This document shows, in pieces, positions 41,604 to 53,944 of a stretch of DNA of 64,000 bases. This DNA comes from Liopterus haemorrhoidalis (taxonomy: Eukaryota > Arthropoda > Insecta > Coleoptera > Dytiscidae): contig OZ020622.1 of NCBI GenBank assembly GCA_963971575.1, forward strand, positions 30,534,301-30,598,300. Direction: 5' to 3'. Positions within the stretch are counted from its first letter, which is position 1; every line of letters starts with the position of its first letter. The notes below the pieces were generated by a model. It was not told where the DNA came from. It was given only the letters and a program-made list of their open reading frames with translations, and did no database searches. The position numbers and the translations under genes were made by a program.

Positions 41604-44600
41604 CTAGCTGAGTACCCGTGCTTCGCTACGGTATACTGACGGACGCATTAGTGTAAAATCCTCAGTTTGTTTTTAAACATGTGTATGGGTAACCTTTGTA
41701 AGCAAAAACCTAGTCGATATCTCATCTGTCCTAAGAGATATTGAGGAAACCATGAAAAAACATTATACCCTTTTACACTATATAGGGCTCGAACTACTGA
41801 GTAAAAAAAAACTGTAAAACTTTTTAAACATTTTAGAAAGACATATATATGTTAAAAGGAATATTATAACTCAACAAACGAAGAAAATGCGAAGAGTTTT
41901 ATAATTCTTCTCTAGGGGTTGATTAGGGTAAAATTTTGACATAACTTTATATTTTTATGGGTAACCTTTGTAAGTAAAAACCAAGTCGATATCTCAATGG
42001 TCCTAAGAGATATTGAGGAATCCGTGAAATCACATTTCAGCCAATTTCACCCCCTTAGGGACCCAATTTTGAAAAATTCCATATTAGTGTGTGCTTACGT
42101 CATGGAGGGAATATATTTCCCGAATGTTTGTATGTCAAGGGACGTTCTATCGAATAAAAATACCAATTTACCCCGTTAGGAATGAAATTAAAAAAACTGT
42201 AAAAACGCTTTCTAAATATTTTGAATAGAAACCTATGCACCAAAATGAAATGTTATAACTCAGGAAATACAAAGGTTTCTATAATTCAACCCGAATGTAG
42301 ATTCACCCGTTTATGGGTTGATTAGGGAAAAATCCCGAATAAAAAAAAAAAAATTTATGGGTAACCTTTTTAAGCAAAAATCAAGTCTATATCTCATTAG
42401 TCCTAAGAGATATTGAGGAATCCCTGAAATCAAATTGCATCCCTTTTCACCCCTTAGGGCTGGAATTTCATAAAACCCCTTCTTAGTGGGTGCTTACATC
42501 ATGGACGGAATATAATTACCGAATTTCATGTCTCTATGTCCAAGAGATGTTCTATCAAAAATGAGTGTTATAACTCAACAAAGATTGGAACTAAGAAACT
42601 GGAAATACGAAGGGTTCAATTTAGAGGTTAATTAAGACAATATTCTGAATTCCTATGTTATTTAAACATTTGTTTAGATAACCATTGTAAGTAAAAACCA
42701 AGTCGATATCTGATTGGTCCTAAGAGATATTGAGGAATCCCTGAAATCATATTTGACCCCCTTTTTAGACCCTTCGAGGTCAACTTCGAAAAACATTTAG
42801 ATGGGCTGCGTTAGGCGCAAATAGCCTTTGTTGCTGTGCGCCAAAAATTTCAACTAACTAACTAACGCAACTTCGAAAAATCTCTTATTAGTGCTTACGT
42901 CAGGGAAAGAATATACTTTGCGAATTTCATGTATCTATGTCCAAAAAACGTTCTATCGAATAAAAAAATACCCATTTATCCCTTTAAAGGTGAAATTTTA
43001 AAAAACTGTCAAAATTATTTCAAGGTATTTTAAAAAGACACCTATGTGCCAAAAAGAAACCTTATAACTCAACAAACACAGGAAATACGACGGGATGTAA
43101 AATTCACCCCGATTGTAGATTCACCCCTTTAGGAGTTGATTAGGACAAAATCCTGAAATAGGTTTTTCGGCATTTGTATGAGTAATCTTTGTAAGAAAAA
43201 ACCAAGTCGATATTTTATTGATCCGAAGAGATATTAAGAAATCCTTTAATTGACATTTCACTCCTTTGCACCCTTAACGGATGCAATTTTAAAACACTGT
43301 CAATATTATTTGGAGATATTTTAAAAAGACACTTACGTGCCAAAAAGAAATTTTCTAACTCAACAAACTCAGGAAATACGACAGCATGTTTAATTCACCC
43401 CGATTGTATATAAACCCCTTTACGGGTTGATTAGGACAAAATCCTGAAATAAGTTTTTCGGCATTTGTATGAGTAATTATTGTAAGAAAAAACCAAGTAG
43501 ATATCTTATTGGTCCTAATAAATATTAAGGAATCCTTGAAATCACATGTCACCCCTTTTCACCATTTGGGGCTGAAATTTTAAAAAACTGTCAAAACCAT
43601 TTCGAAATATTTTAAAAATACTAAATCTGAAATAAGTTTTACGGCATTTGTATGAGTAATCTTTGTAAGCAAAAATTGGACCTAAGAGATATAAAGGAAT
43701 CTTTGAATTCACATTTCACCCCTTTTCACCCTTTAGGGACGTAATTTTAAAAAACTATCAATACTATTTCGAGATATTTTAAAAAGACACTTTTGTGCAA
43801 AAAAGAAATTGTATAACACAACAAACACAGGAAATACGACGGGATGTATAATTCACCACGTTTGTAGATTCACACCTTCAGGGGTTGATTAGGCAAAATC
43901 CTGAAATAAGTTTTTCGGCATTTGTATGAGTAATCTTTGTAAGCAAAAACCAAGTCGGTATCTTATTGGTCCTAAGAGATATTAAGAAATCATTGAATTA
44001 ACATTTCACCCCTTTTCACCATATAGGGCTGAAATTTTAAAAAACTGTCAAAACCATTTCGAAATATTTTAAAAATACACCTATGTGCCAAAAAGTAATG
44101 TCACATCTCAACAATCACAGGAAATACGGCGGGATGTATAATTCGCCCCAATTGTAGATTCACCCCTTTAGGGGTTGATAAAGACAAAATGCTGGAATTA
44201 GTTTTTCGGTTTTGTATGGGTATTTTTTGTAAGCAAAAAGCAAGTGGATATCTTATTGGTCCTAAGAGATATTAAAGAATCCTTGAAATCACATATTACC
44301 CCTTTTCACCCTTTAGGGGTGAAATTTTAAAAAACTGTCAAAACTGTTTCGAGATATTATAAAAAGACACCTATGTACCAAAAAGAAACCTTATTACTCA
44401 ACAAACACAGGAAATACGACGGGATGTAAAATTCACCCCGATTGTAGATTCACCCCTTTAGGGGTTGATTAGGACAAAATCCTGAAATAAGTTTTTCGGC
44501 ATATGTATGTGTAATCTTTTTAAGCAAAAACTAAGTAGATATCCCATCGAACCGAAGAGATATTAAAGAATCCGTGAAATCACATTTCACCCCTTTTCGC

Positions 44601-44753
44601 CCCTTAGGGGTTGAATTTCGAAAAATCCTTTCTTAGTGGGTGCTTACGTCATGGAGGGAATATACTCTACAAATTTCAAGTTTCTAGGCCCAAGGGTTCG
44701 GGCTGGGCGGTGATGAGTCAGTCAGTCAGGACACTTGCTTTTATATATATAGA
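41604..44753 (-). mobile_element. Helitron-type element C filled with tandem repeats
   Basis: Minus-strand ends: 5' TCTATATATATAAAAGCAAG after A, and 3' GCGAAGCACGGGTACTCAGCTAG before T, fitting Helitron rules. The interior is mostly degenerate ~280-300-bp repeat units, each with GTAAGCAAAAACCAAGTCG, CCTAAGAGATATT, CACCCCTTTTCACC and GGTTGATTAGGAC landmarks. No Rep/helicase gene. A 74-bp LINE tail is inserted at 42794-42867. Four bases separate it from element D. Confidence 0.75.
42794..42867 (+). mobile_element. 74-bp 3' tail of the I-like LINE
   Basis: Near-identical to 61728-61798, the 3' end of the I-like LINE. It starts ATTTAGATGGGCTGCG, contains hairpin GGCGCA..TGCGCC, and ends in (AACT)n. 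Flanked by a perfect 13-bp duplication CAACTTCGAAAAA (42781-42793 and 42868-42880), proving insertion by retrotransposition into the Helitron repeat. Confidence 0.95.
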
Positions 44754-44757
44754 TTTA

Positions 44758-47700
44758 CTAGCTGAACACCCGTGCTTCGCTACGGTATATTGATGGTCTC
44801 ATGGAGCACAGGAGATACGAAGGGTTTCTCCCGAATTTCATTACTCTTTGTCAAGGGACGCTCTATCGAATAAAAAGTACAAATTTACTCCGTAAGGGAT
44901 GAAATTTAAAAAAACCGTCAAACGCTTTCTAAATAGAAACCTATGTACCAAAATGAAGTGTTATAACTCAGGAAATACAAAGATTTTTATAATTCACCCC
45001 GAATGCATATTCATCCATTGAGGGGTTGATTAGGGCAAACACGTGAATTTCTGTTTTAAACATTTGTATGGGTATCATTTGTAAGTAAAAACCAAGTCGA
45101 TATCTCATTGAGCCTAAGAGATATTGAGGCATCCCTAAATCAAATTTCACCTCATTTCACCACTTAGAAATGGAATTTAGAAAAATCTCTTCTTATTGGT
45201 CTCTTACGTCATGGAGGGAATGTAAGCGCCGAATTTCATGTCTTAGATAGAATATCCATTAGATTTTCTATCGAATGCAAAATACCAGTTTACCTCTTTA
45301 GGGATGAAACTTAAAAAAACTGCGAAAGATTTTGAAGAATGTGTTTTAAAAAAAGCACGTATGTGCCAAAAATTATTGTTATAACTCAACAAACAGGTAA
45401 AACTACGGGTACTATAATTCATCCCGTTTGGAGTGGATTAGGATGAAATAATATATTTTATTCTTAATTTTTGTATAAATTTTGTAGCCCCTTAGAAGTC
45501 GACTTTCGAAGAATCTCTTCTTAGTGGGTACTTACGTCATGAAAGGAATCAACTTTGCGAATTTCATATATCTATGTCAAAGGAACGTTCTATCGAATAA
45601 AAATATCCATTAACCCCATTAAGGGTGCATTTTAAAAAACTGTCAAAACCATTTCGAGACATTTTAAAAAGACACCTATTTCCCAAAAAGGAATGTTATA
45701 ACTCAACAAACACATAAAATACGACGGGATATATAATTCACCTCGAATATAGATTCACCCCTTTACGGATTGATTAGGATAAAATCTTTATTGGTCGTAA
45801 AATTATTGGTCCAAAAAGTAATGTTGCAACTAAACGAACACAGGAAAAACGACGGGATGTATAATTCACCCCGATTGTAGATTTGCCCCTTTAGGCATTG
45901 ATCAGGACAAAATCCTGAAATAAAATTTTCGGCATTTGCATGGGTAGTATTTGTAAGCAAAAACCAATTCGGTATCTTATTAGTCTTAAGAGACATAAAA
46001 TAATCCTTAAAATCACAATTCACCCCTGTTCACCCTTTTGGGGTGAAATTTAAAAAAACTGTCAAAACCATTTCAAAATATTTTAAAAAGTCACCAATGT
46101 GCCAAAAAGGAATGTTGCAACTAAACAAACGCAAGAAATACGACGGGATGTATAGTTCAGCCGAATTGTAGAATCACTCCTTTAAGGGCTGATTAGGATA
46201 AAATCCTGAAATGGGTTTTTCGGCATTTGCATGGGTAGTCTTTGTAAGCAAAAACCAAGTCGATATCTTATTGATCCTAGGAGATATTAAGGAATCCTTG
46301 AAATTACAATTCACCCCATTTCATCCTTTAGGGATGAAATTTTAAAACACTGTCAAAACCATTTCGAGAAATCTTATAAAGACACCTATGTGCCAAAAAT
46401 GAATGTTAAAAATCGACAAACACAGAAAATCCGACGGAATGTATAATTCACCCCAATTGTAGGTTCACCCCTTTACGGGTTGATTGGAATTTGCATAGAT
46501 AGTCTTTGTAAGCAAAAAGCAAGTCGATATCTTGGTTTTAAGAGGTATTAAGGAATCCTTGAAATCACAATTCACACCTTTTCACCCTTTAGGGGTGAAA
46601 TTTTAAAAAACTGTCAAAACCATTTCGAGATATTTTAAAAAGACACCTATGTGCCAAAAAGTAATGTTGCAAGTAAACGAACACAGGAAATACGACGGGA
46701 TGTATAATTCACCCCGATTGTAGATCCACCCCTTTTAGGGGTTGATTAGGACAAAATCCTGAAATAAGTTTTTCGGTATTTGTATGGGTAATCTTAGTAA
46801 GCAAAAAGCGAGTCAATATTTTATTGGCCCTAAGAGATTTAAGTATTCCTTGAAATCACAATTCACCCCTTTTCACCTTTTAAGGGTGAAATTTTAAAAA
46901 ACTATCAAAACCTTTTCGAGATATTTTAAAAAGACACCTATGTGCTAAAAAGTAATGTTGCAACTAAACGAACCCAGGAAATACGACAGAATGTATAACC
47001 CACCCCGATTGTAGATCCAGCCCTTTAGGGGTTGATTAGGACCAATTCCTGAAATAAGTTTTTCGGTAATTGTATGGATAATCTTTGCAAGCAAACAGTA
47101 AGTCGATATCTTATTGGTCCTAAGAGATGTGATATTGGTCCTTGAGGAATGCTTGAAATCACAATTCACCCCTTTTCAACCCTTAGGGGTGAAAATTTAA
47201 AAAACTGTCAAACCCATTTCGAGATATTTTAAAAATACACCTATGTGCCAAACAGTTGTGTTGCAACTAAACGAAGACAGGAAATACGACGGGATGTATA
47301 ATTCACCCCGATTGTTGATCCACCCCTTTAGGGGTTGATTAGGACAAAATGTTGAAATAAGTTTTTCGGTATTTTTATGGGTAATCTTTGTGAGCAAAAA
47401 GCAAATCGATATGTTATTGGTCCTAAGAGATATTAAGGAATCCTTGAAATCACAATTCACCCCTTTTCACCCTTTAGGGGTGAAATTTCAAAAAACTGTC
47501 AATACCATTTCGAGATATTTTAAAAAGACACCTATGTGCCAAAAAGTAATCTTGCAACTAAACGAACACAGGAAATACAACGGGATGTATAATCCACCCC
47601 GATTGTAGGTTCACCCCTTTACGGGTTGATTAGGGCAAAATCCCGAAATAAGTTTTTCGGCATTTGTATGGGTAATACTTGTAAGCAAAAAGCAAGTCGA

Positions 47701-50241
47701 TATCTTATTGGTCCTAAGAGATATTAAGGAATCCTTGAAATCACAATTCACCCCTTTTCACCATTTAGGGGTGAAATTTAAAAAAAAACTGTCAATACTA
47801 TTTCGAGATATTTTAAAAATACATCTATGTGCCAAAAATTAATGTTGCAACTAAACGAACAGAGGAAATACGACGGGATGTATAATTCACCTTGATTGTA
47901 GATCCACCCCTTTAGGGGTTGATTAGGACAAAATGTTGAAATAAGTTTTTCGGTATTTTTATGGGTAATCTTTGTGAGCAAAAAGCAAATCGATATGTTA
48001 TTGGTCCTAAGAGATATTAAGGAATCCTTGAAATCACAATTCACCCCTTTTCACCCTTTAGGGGTGAAATTTCAAAAAACTGTCAATACCATTTCGAGAT
48101 ATTTTAAAAAGACACCTATGTGCCAAAAAGTAATCTTGCAACTAAACGAACACAGGAAATACAACGGGATGTATAATCCACCCCGATTGTAAACCACCCC
48201 CTTTAGGGGTTGATTAGGACAAAATCCTGAAATAAGTTTTTCGGTATTTGTATGGGTAATCTTCGCAAGCAAAAAGCCAGTCGATATCTTATTGTGCCTA
48301 AGAGATATTAAGGAATCCTTGAAATCACAATTCATCCCTTTTCACCCTTTAGGGGGTAATTTTAAAAAAATGTCAAAACTATTTCGAGATATTTTAAAAA
48401 GATACCTATGTGCCAAAAAGTAGTGTTGCAACTAAACAAACACAGAAAATACGGCGGGATGTATAATTCACCCCGATTGTAGATCCACCCCTTAAGGGCT
48501 TGATTAGGACAAAATCCAAAAATTGGTTTTTCGGCATTTGCAATGGTTGTTTTTATAAGCAAAAACCAAGTCGATATCTTATTGGTGTTAAAAAATATTA
48601 AACAATCCTTGAAATCACATTTCACCCCTTTTCACCCTTTAGGGGTTAAATTTAAAAAAGTTGTCAAAACCGTTTCGAGATATTTTAAAATGACGCCTAT
48701 GTGCCAAAAAGAAACCTTATATCTCAATAAACACAGGGAATACGACGGGCTGTATAATTCACCCCGATTGTAGATCCATCGTTTAGGGGTTGATTAGGAC
48801 AAAATCCTGAAATATATTTTTCGGTATTTGTATAGGTAATCTTTGTCAGCAAAAAGCAAGGCAATATCTTATTGGCCCTAAGAGATTTAAGGAATCCTTG
48901 AAATCACAATTCACCCCTTTTCACCATTTAGGGGTGAAATTTTAAAAAACTATCAAAACCTTTTCGAGATATTTTAAAAAGACACCTATGTGCTAAAAAG
49001 TAATATTGCAACTAAACGTACACAGAAAATACGACGGAATGTATAACTCACCCCGATTGTAGATCCACCTCTTTAGGGGTTGATTAGGAAAAATTCCTGA
49101 GATACGTTTTTCGGTAATTGTATGGATAATCTTTGCAAGCAAACAGTAAGTCCATATCTTATTGGTCCTAAGAGATATTAAGGAATCCTTGAAATCACAA
49201 TTCACCCCTTTTCAACCCTCAGGGGTGAAATTTTAAAAAACTGTCAAACCCATTTCGAGATATTTTAAAAAGACACCTATGTGCCAAAAGTAATGCTGCA
49301 ACTAATGAACACAGGAAATACGACGGGATGTATAATTCACCCCGATTGTAGATCCACCCGTTTAGGGGTTGATTAGGACAAATTCCTGAAATAAGTTTTT
49401 CGGTAATTGTATGGATAATCTTTGCAAGGAAACAGTAAGTCGATATCTTATTGATCCTAAGAGATATTAAGGAATCCTTGAAATCACAATTCACCCCTTT
49501 TCAACCCTTAGGGGTGGAATTTTAATAAACTGTCAAACCCATTTCGAAATTTTTAGAAGACACCTATGTGCCAAAAAGTAATGTTGCAACTAAACGAACA
49601 CAGGAATTACGAAGGGATGTATAATTCACCCCGATTGTAGATCCACCCCTTTAGGGGTTGATTAGGACAAAATCCTGAAATTGGTGATTCGGTATTTGTA
49701 TGGGTAATCTTTGTAAGCAAAAAGCAAGTCGATATCTTATTGGTCCTAAGAGATATTAAAGAATCCTTAAAATCACAATTCACCCCTTTTCACCCTTTAG
49801 GGGTGAAATTTCAAAAAACTGTCAATACCATTTCGAGATATTTTAAAAAGACACCTATGTGCCAAAAAGTAATCTTGCAACTAAACGAACACAGGAAATA
49901 CAACGGGGTGTATAATCCACCCCGATTGTAGGTTCACCCCTTTAGGGGTTGATTAGGGCAAAATCCCGAAATTGGTTTTTCGGCATTTGTATGGGTAATA
50001 CTTGTAAGCAAAAACTAAGTCGATATCCCATCGGCCCTAAGAGATATTAAGGAATTCGTGAAATCACATTTCACCCCTTTTCATCCCTTAGGAGTGGAAT
50101 TTCGAAAAATCCCTTCTTAGTGGGAGCTTACGTCATGAAGGGAATATACTCTCCGAATTTCAAGTTTCTAGGCCCAGGGGTTCGGGCTGGGCGGTGATGA
50201 GTGAGTCAGTCAGTCAGGACACTGCCTTTTATATATATAGA
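44758..50241 (-). mobile_element. Helitron-type element D filled with tandem repeats
   Basis: Same termini as C: right edge ATATATATAGA before T, left edge CTAGCTGAACACCCGTGCTTC after A. 5.5 kb long. Both elements keep the same outer block near the right end (CAAGTTTCTAGGCCCA, TTCGGGCTGGGCGGTGATG). The interior is a regular ~290-bp array. Confidence 0.75.
45560..50060. repeat. ~290-bp tandem array (about 15 units) in element D
   Basis: Phase marks such as GAAATAAGTTTTTCGGTA recur near 46765, 47047, 47352, 47643, 47939, 48227, 48519, 48806, 49091, 49386, 49676 and 49976. Each unit has two hairpins: CACCCCTTTT..AGGGGTG and CCACCCCTTTAGGGG. Segments 47325-47606 and 47909-48190 are essentially identical, 584 bp (two units) apart, a local higher-order repeat. 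Short ORFs here simply repeat with the units. Confidence 0.9.
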
Positions 50242-50590
50242 TTTATTTTTAAATCTATCATCTATTAAAATTCAAGTATTAAACATTAAATTAATTTTTC
50301 TCGTATATTGATATTTATTAATGTTGGGTATTTGGTTCCAGGATACTTGGATTCAAGACTTAGACTCGAGGGGGCAAGCACTTAGCACATTTGCACATTT
50401 ACGCTCCATTTTTTCTGTCAAAAAACACAAAATAAAAATTCTTTTTTCAAAATTTTTGGGCAAAATTATAGCAACCACTGGATTCCTTTGGAGACGTCCG
50501 ACGGTTCCTAAACAGCATTTACAATTTCTGTTAAAAATTGGATTTCGTACTTTAACATGTCGGGGCGTCATGCTTGGGGGGGGGGAGTAA
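50242..50590 (+). pseudogene. 3' end of a Gypsy-like element (coding end and polypurine tract)
   Basis: An open frame (50321-50590) of no recognised domain runs up to a G10 polypurine tract (50576-50590) placed directly against an LTR start. By position it is the 3' end of an LTR retrotransposon internal region, 5'-truncated at the Helitron. The protein identity is not established. Confidence 0.45.
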
Positions 50591-51219
50591 TGTCACAATT
50601 ATGACATAATTGTATGCTAATGTCCCAATTCCTTGAGCGGCCTTTAGGTCGTGTAGGTCGCGGTTGCTGACTTGCGGTTTTGGGAATTAAAGAATGTGCA
50701 AAGTGTTGCGTGTTTGTCAACGTAAGTTTTGAACTACTTCTGATGTGTTGATAAACATTATTCAATTGTGCCGACTATGGTCTTTAATTGCTACCAACAA
50801 TTACAAACATGAATAATGTTTCCAAAACAATTGAGGTAGGACTTGACGTCATAGTGTCCTGGTTAACAGTTATAAAATGGTCTTAGGGAATAGAGTCGTC
50901 AGTCAATTATTCATTCAATCTGTTAGTGATTCATTCGACCATTTGTTGTGAGCACGCTACCCGAGGACCAGCCCAGCTGTCAGTCACCAACCCGAGATGT
51001 GAGTGCCGTCTACAGGGCTTCTCCACGTGTCCGCCTCGTGCGGATACATGGTGTGGTTCGACCGATCCTGGAGAAGCCGGGGCAAGAACGGGACTGACAT
51101 CAGCCGCTAACCGTCAACACAGCAGCCATTCTGACAATTAATTGTATTGTATTGTAATATTGTTATAATATAATAAATTTTGTAGAAAAGATGTCCGTTC
51201 TTAAATCCACCCCGTGACA
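50591..51219 (+). repeat. LTR of a Gypsy-like retrotransposon
   Basis: 629 bp beginning TGTCACAATT and ending CCCGTGACA, with 6-bp inverted ends TGTCAC/GTGACA and a G-rich polypurine tract just upstream. Inside are a TATA-like TTATAAAA near 50871 and AATAAA near 51170. A small ORF at 50926-51141 is LTR sequence. The 5' LTR is not in the window. Confidence 0.8.
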
Positions 51220-51236
51220 ATATGTTAAATTATTAT

Positions 51237-51402
51237 TTTTTTTTAAATATATTACAATAGATGGCGCTTATGTTATCACAGTCGGTTTTAAAGTTAACTA
51301 ATTTAGAGTTCTGAATTATATGTATGCTCTCAGTGATCAACCTCTTACTGAGGTTATCTACTTTGTCTAAGATTTTAGTTTGTTCGAAATTAAAATTGTG
51401 AG
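51237..51402 (-). pseudogene. Penelope-like element, GIY-YIG C-terminal fragment
   Basis: Nearly the same sequence as 62513-62680 (minus) and the complement of 63820-63985. It encodes the end of the Penelope-like GIY-YIG domain (LINSKLVNFKTDCDN-type segment). Truncated where a plus-oriented tail begins. Confidence 0.75.
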
Positions 51403-51640
51403 CGAAGTTAATAAATTTTGTTTTATTTTCTGACTGGTCCGAATCCCATTACCTATCAACTATACTAAATTTTTTTATTTATTGTTTCATCAATCATTAG
51501 TTTTTTGACCATATTAGTCAGATACAAATTTTATATAATATACTGATTGGAAAAGGCAACTAGGCTCATAGACAATTTAAGCCTGGGAAAGTTTCTACGC
51601 AACAGCTGTCATAATGTTTTTCCTGTAGGGTTATGATATT
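51403..51640 (+). repeat. Penelope-like tail, inverted relative to its neighbour
   Basis: GCGAAGTTAATAAATTTTG..CCGAATCCCATTACC and GGAAAAGGCAACTAGGCTCATAGACAATTT appear here on the plus strand and at 61850-62060 on the minus strand. The join to the minus-strand GIY-YIG fragment at 51402/51403 is an inversion junction. Confidence 0.7.
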
Positions 51641-51910
51641 CCGTGACATTTTTATTCAGTACAATATTTAGAAAAAATTATCTAGGAAGCGATGACAGGT
51701 ATTTTGCTCGTACCAGTTTATCGATATAGTGAATATCATCGCTAGAACTAGGACATAGCTAGGCCTAAGCCGTCATTGTCGTCTTTTGAGCGACATTTTT
51801 TTTTTTTTTTTTCAATAAAAACTATTCATTTTATTCATGTGCCGAACTTGTCAAAACCGAAACTCGTACTTTATCCATTTTTAGTACGCTCATAATGAAG
51901 TCCCCCGCAG

Positions 51911-52070
51911 GGGAAGTTCATAATGGCCATAACACCTGGACATTTGGCGACCTTTCGGGTCTGATGATCCCGCGTACCCTTAATCACGCAAGGGAAGTTC
52001 ATAATGGTCGCATCACCTGACCATATAGAGCTTTTGGGCCTGATGATCCCACGTACCCTGAATCACATAT
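51911..52070 (+). repeat. Two ~80-bp tandem units in the I-like 5' UTR
   Basis: GGGAAGTTCATAATGG..CACCTG..GGTCTGATGATCCC and CGTACCC.TAATCAC recur twice. Such duplicated 5' blocks are common promoter modules of LINEs; promoter function is inference. Confidence 0.7.
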
Positions 52071-52574
52071 CATTCGGGACACAGTTCAGAGAAGCCGATT
52101 ATGGGAATAGGCTTATCTGTTGTCTCTTTTATCTCCCACTTAAATTCCTACCCACGTGTTTGCCGTACGTGGAGACCCGTAACGCCGGAGAAGAGGATCC
52201 TGGTCGGTTGAGGGAGACTGCTGCCCGCGGACAGTACGATCCCAACACGCCTTCTTTGGCCTCGGATTCGGTAAAACGGGAGGCTGAGTCTGGTCAGCTC
52301 AGAAAATCGGCTGGTGTCATGGTTCATGGATAGAGTGGCTACACTACTGTATCGTGGATATCGGGGTAATGCTGTGCCACTACACAAGTATTCGGGGGTC
52401 TATGGAATCGGCTGCAGCTCGCAAGGTTTCAGAGTTGGCTACACTTGGTTCTCGAGCGGGTCGAGCAGCCCGTGACTACTTCCCCCGTTGCTAATCATCC
52501 TGACATGCCTGGCGCAATGTGTGGGGCTCCCTAGTGAGTGGGCATGACAGGGTGATGAAACTTATTATACGGGT

Positions 52575-53918
52575 ATGGCGACAACCCGGAAGGATAAAAA
52601 CTTTTTAATTTCCGCCACAGTTGAGAGTAAACTCCGTAAAAAATCAAACAAGAGACCTCGTCGTGATGCTCAGTCATCCGACGAGGGATGTGTTAGGCCA
52701 GCTGCCAAGAAGGTAGAAGGTAAGAGGAATATTGAGTTTTGTGCGCCAGTACCACGATTTCTTGTCGTGAAGGTACAAGAAGAGGGTAAGTCTTTTAAGG
52801 AGATGTCCCCTTTCTTCGTTGCCAGAACGTTGAGAAATACGTGCACTACTGGTATAAAGTTGGTGCGTAAACTGTCGGACGGTACACTGCTAATAGAAGC
52901 AGAGACTGAAGCGTCGTCAACGCTGCAAAAATGTGTGAAGATTGCTGAGTTTGGCATTTCAGTACAGCCGCATAAGGCACTGAACTGTTCGAGAGGCGTC
53001 GTAACGAAGCGCGAACTGGCGTATGTTATGGAGGAAGAGTTCGTGCAGGAAATGACATCGCAAGGTGTCATTGAATGCAGGAAGCTCAACCCCCGGAACA
53101 GCAAGCCTTCGATCTCTATGATGGTGTCTTTCGCTGGTACCAGGTGTTTAACATCGGTAAGGGTGGGGTACAACGTTTGTAACGTTCGCCCCTACTACCC
53201 TAACCCGATGCGATCCTACAAGTGTCAGCGTTATGGACACACCTCAAGTCGTTGTGGTAAGCAGATCATCTGTGCCAATTGCGGTCAGGATCAACATGAA
53301 GTTGAAACCTGTCCAAACGCGGCACACTACGTGAACTGCAAAGGGCCGCATGCTTCCACTTCACGCCACTGCCAACGTACTTAGAGGAGAAGGCAATACA
53401 GGTTACTAGAACCCAGGAGAGGATACCGTATTTCGACGGCAAAAGGAAGTATAAGGAGAGCGCGCCAACTACTTTTGCGAAATCTTTCGCACAAGTAGCT
53501 GCAAAGCGAACTGCAAGTGTCCAAACTCAGACAGAGTTAGTGCCTCGTCCGAAAATTGCAGCAGCAATAACAGTTGCGACGGATACTGTGAAGGAAAAGG
53601 TGGTATTGGTACCAGAGACCAAAATTCAGACCCCATAACCAGGGGGATCAGTTCTGAATAAATCCCCCTCCCCTAAAGGAGAACGCACTCAACCTCAGTT
53701 CTCCCCACCACCTAAGGAGAAGACTCCACAGTCTTCTCCACAAACGAGAAGCGACCAGAGAATGGTCGCTTCTACAAAGCCCTCATCAATTACTCCTGAA
53801 AAGGAGACTGATAAGGGATCCGTTGGTTCGCACTGGATACCAGTGAGAGCCAAAAAATCAAAAAAGGAGTCCAGTGTGTCCATCAAAGCACCTGGACTAC
53901 CAAATGAAAATCATTAGG
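52575..53918 (+). pseudogene. I-like LINE ORF1 (Gag-like, CCHC knuckles)
   Basis: 52575-53384 encodes 269 residues: basic N-terminus, RRM-like central part (FFVARTLRNTCTTGIKLVRK), then MRSYKCQRYGHTSSRCG, ICANCGQDQHEVETC and YVNCKGPHASTSRHC, three zinc-knuckle segments of I/Jockey Gag (first Cys of the third replaced). After 53384 the frame shifts and YLEEKAIQVTRTQERIPYF, FAKSFAQVA and a Pro/Ser-rich tail continue to about 53918. It has one clear frameshift and a TAA within the tail (near 53637). Confidence 0.8.
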
Positions 53919-53944
53919 TTGCGGGGTAACTCCCCTAAACAAAA

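Noticed and set aside
47390..48192. Two identical 72-codon ORFs and many similar ones between 41.9 and 49.9 kb
   Set aside because: They recur once per ~290-bp repeat unit on both strands and reflect the repeat, not a gene.
45560..50060. Regularly spaced repeats considered as a CRISPR array
   Set aside because: Units are ~290 bp, tandem without unique spacers, inside a eukaryotic transposon.
50926..51141. 71-codon ORF
   Set aside because: Entirely within the Gypsy-like LTR.
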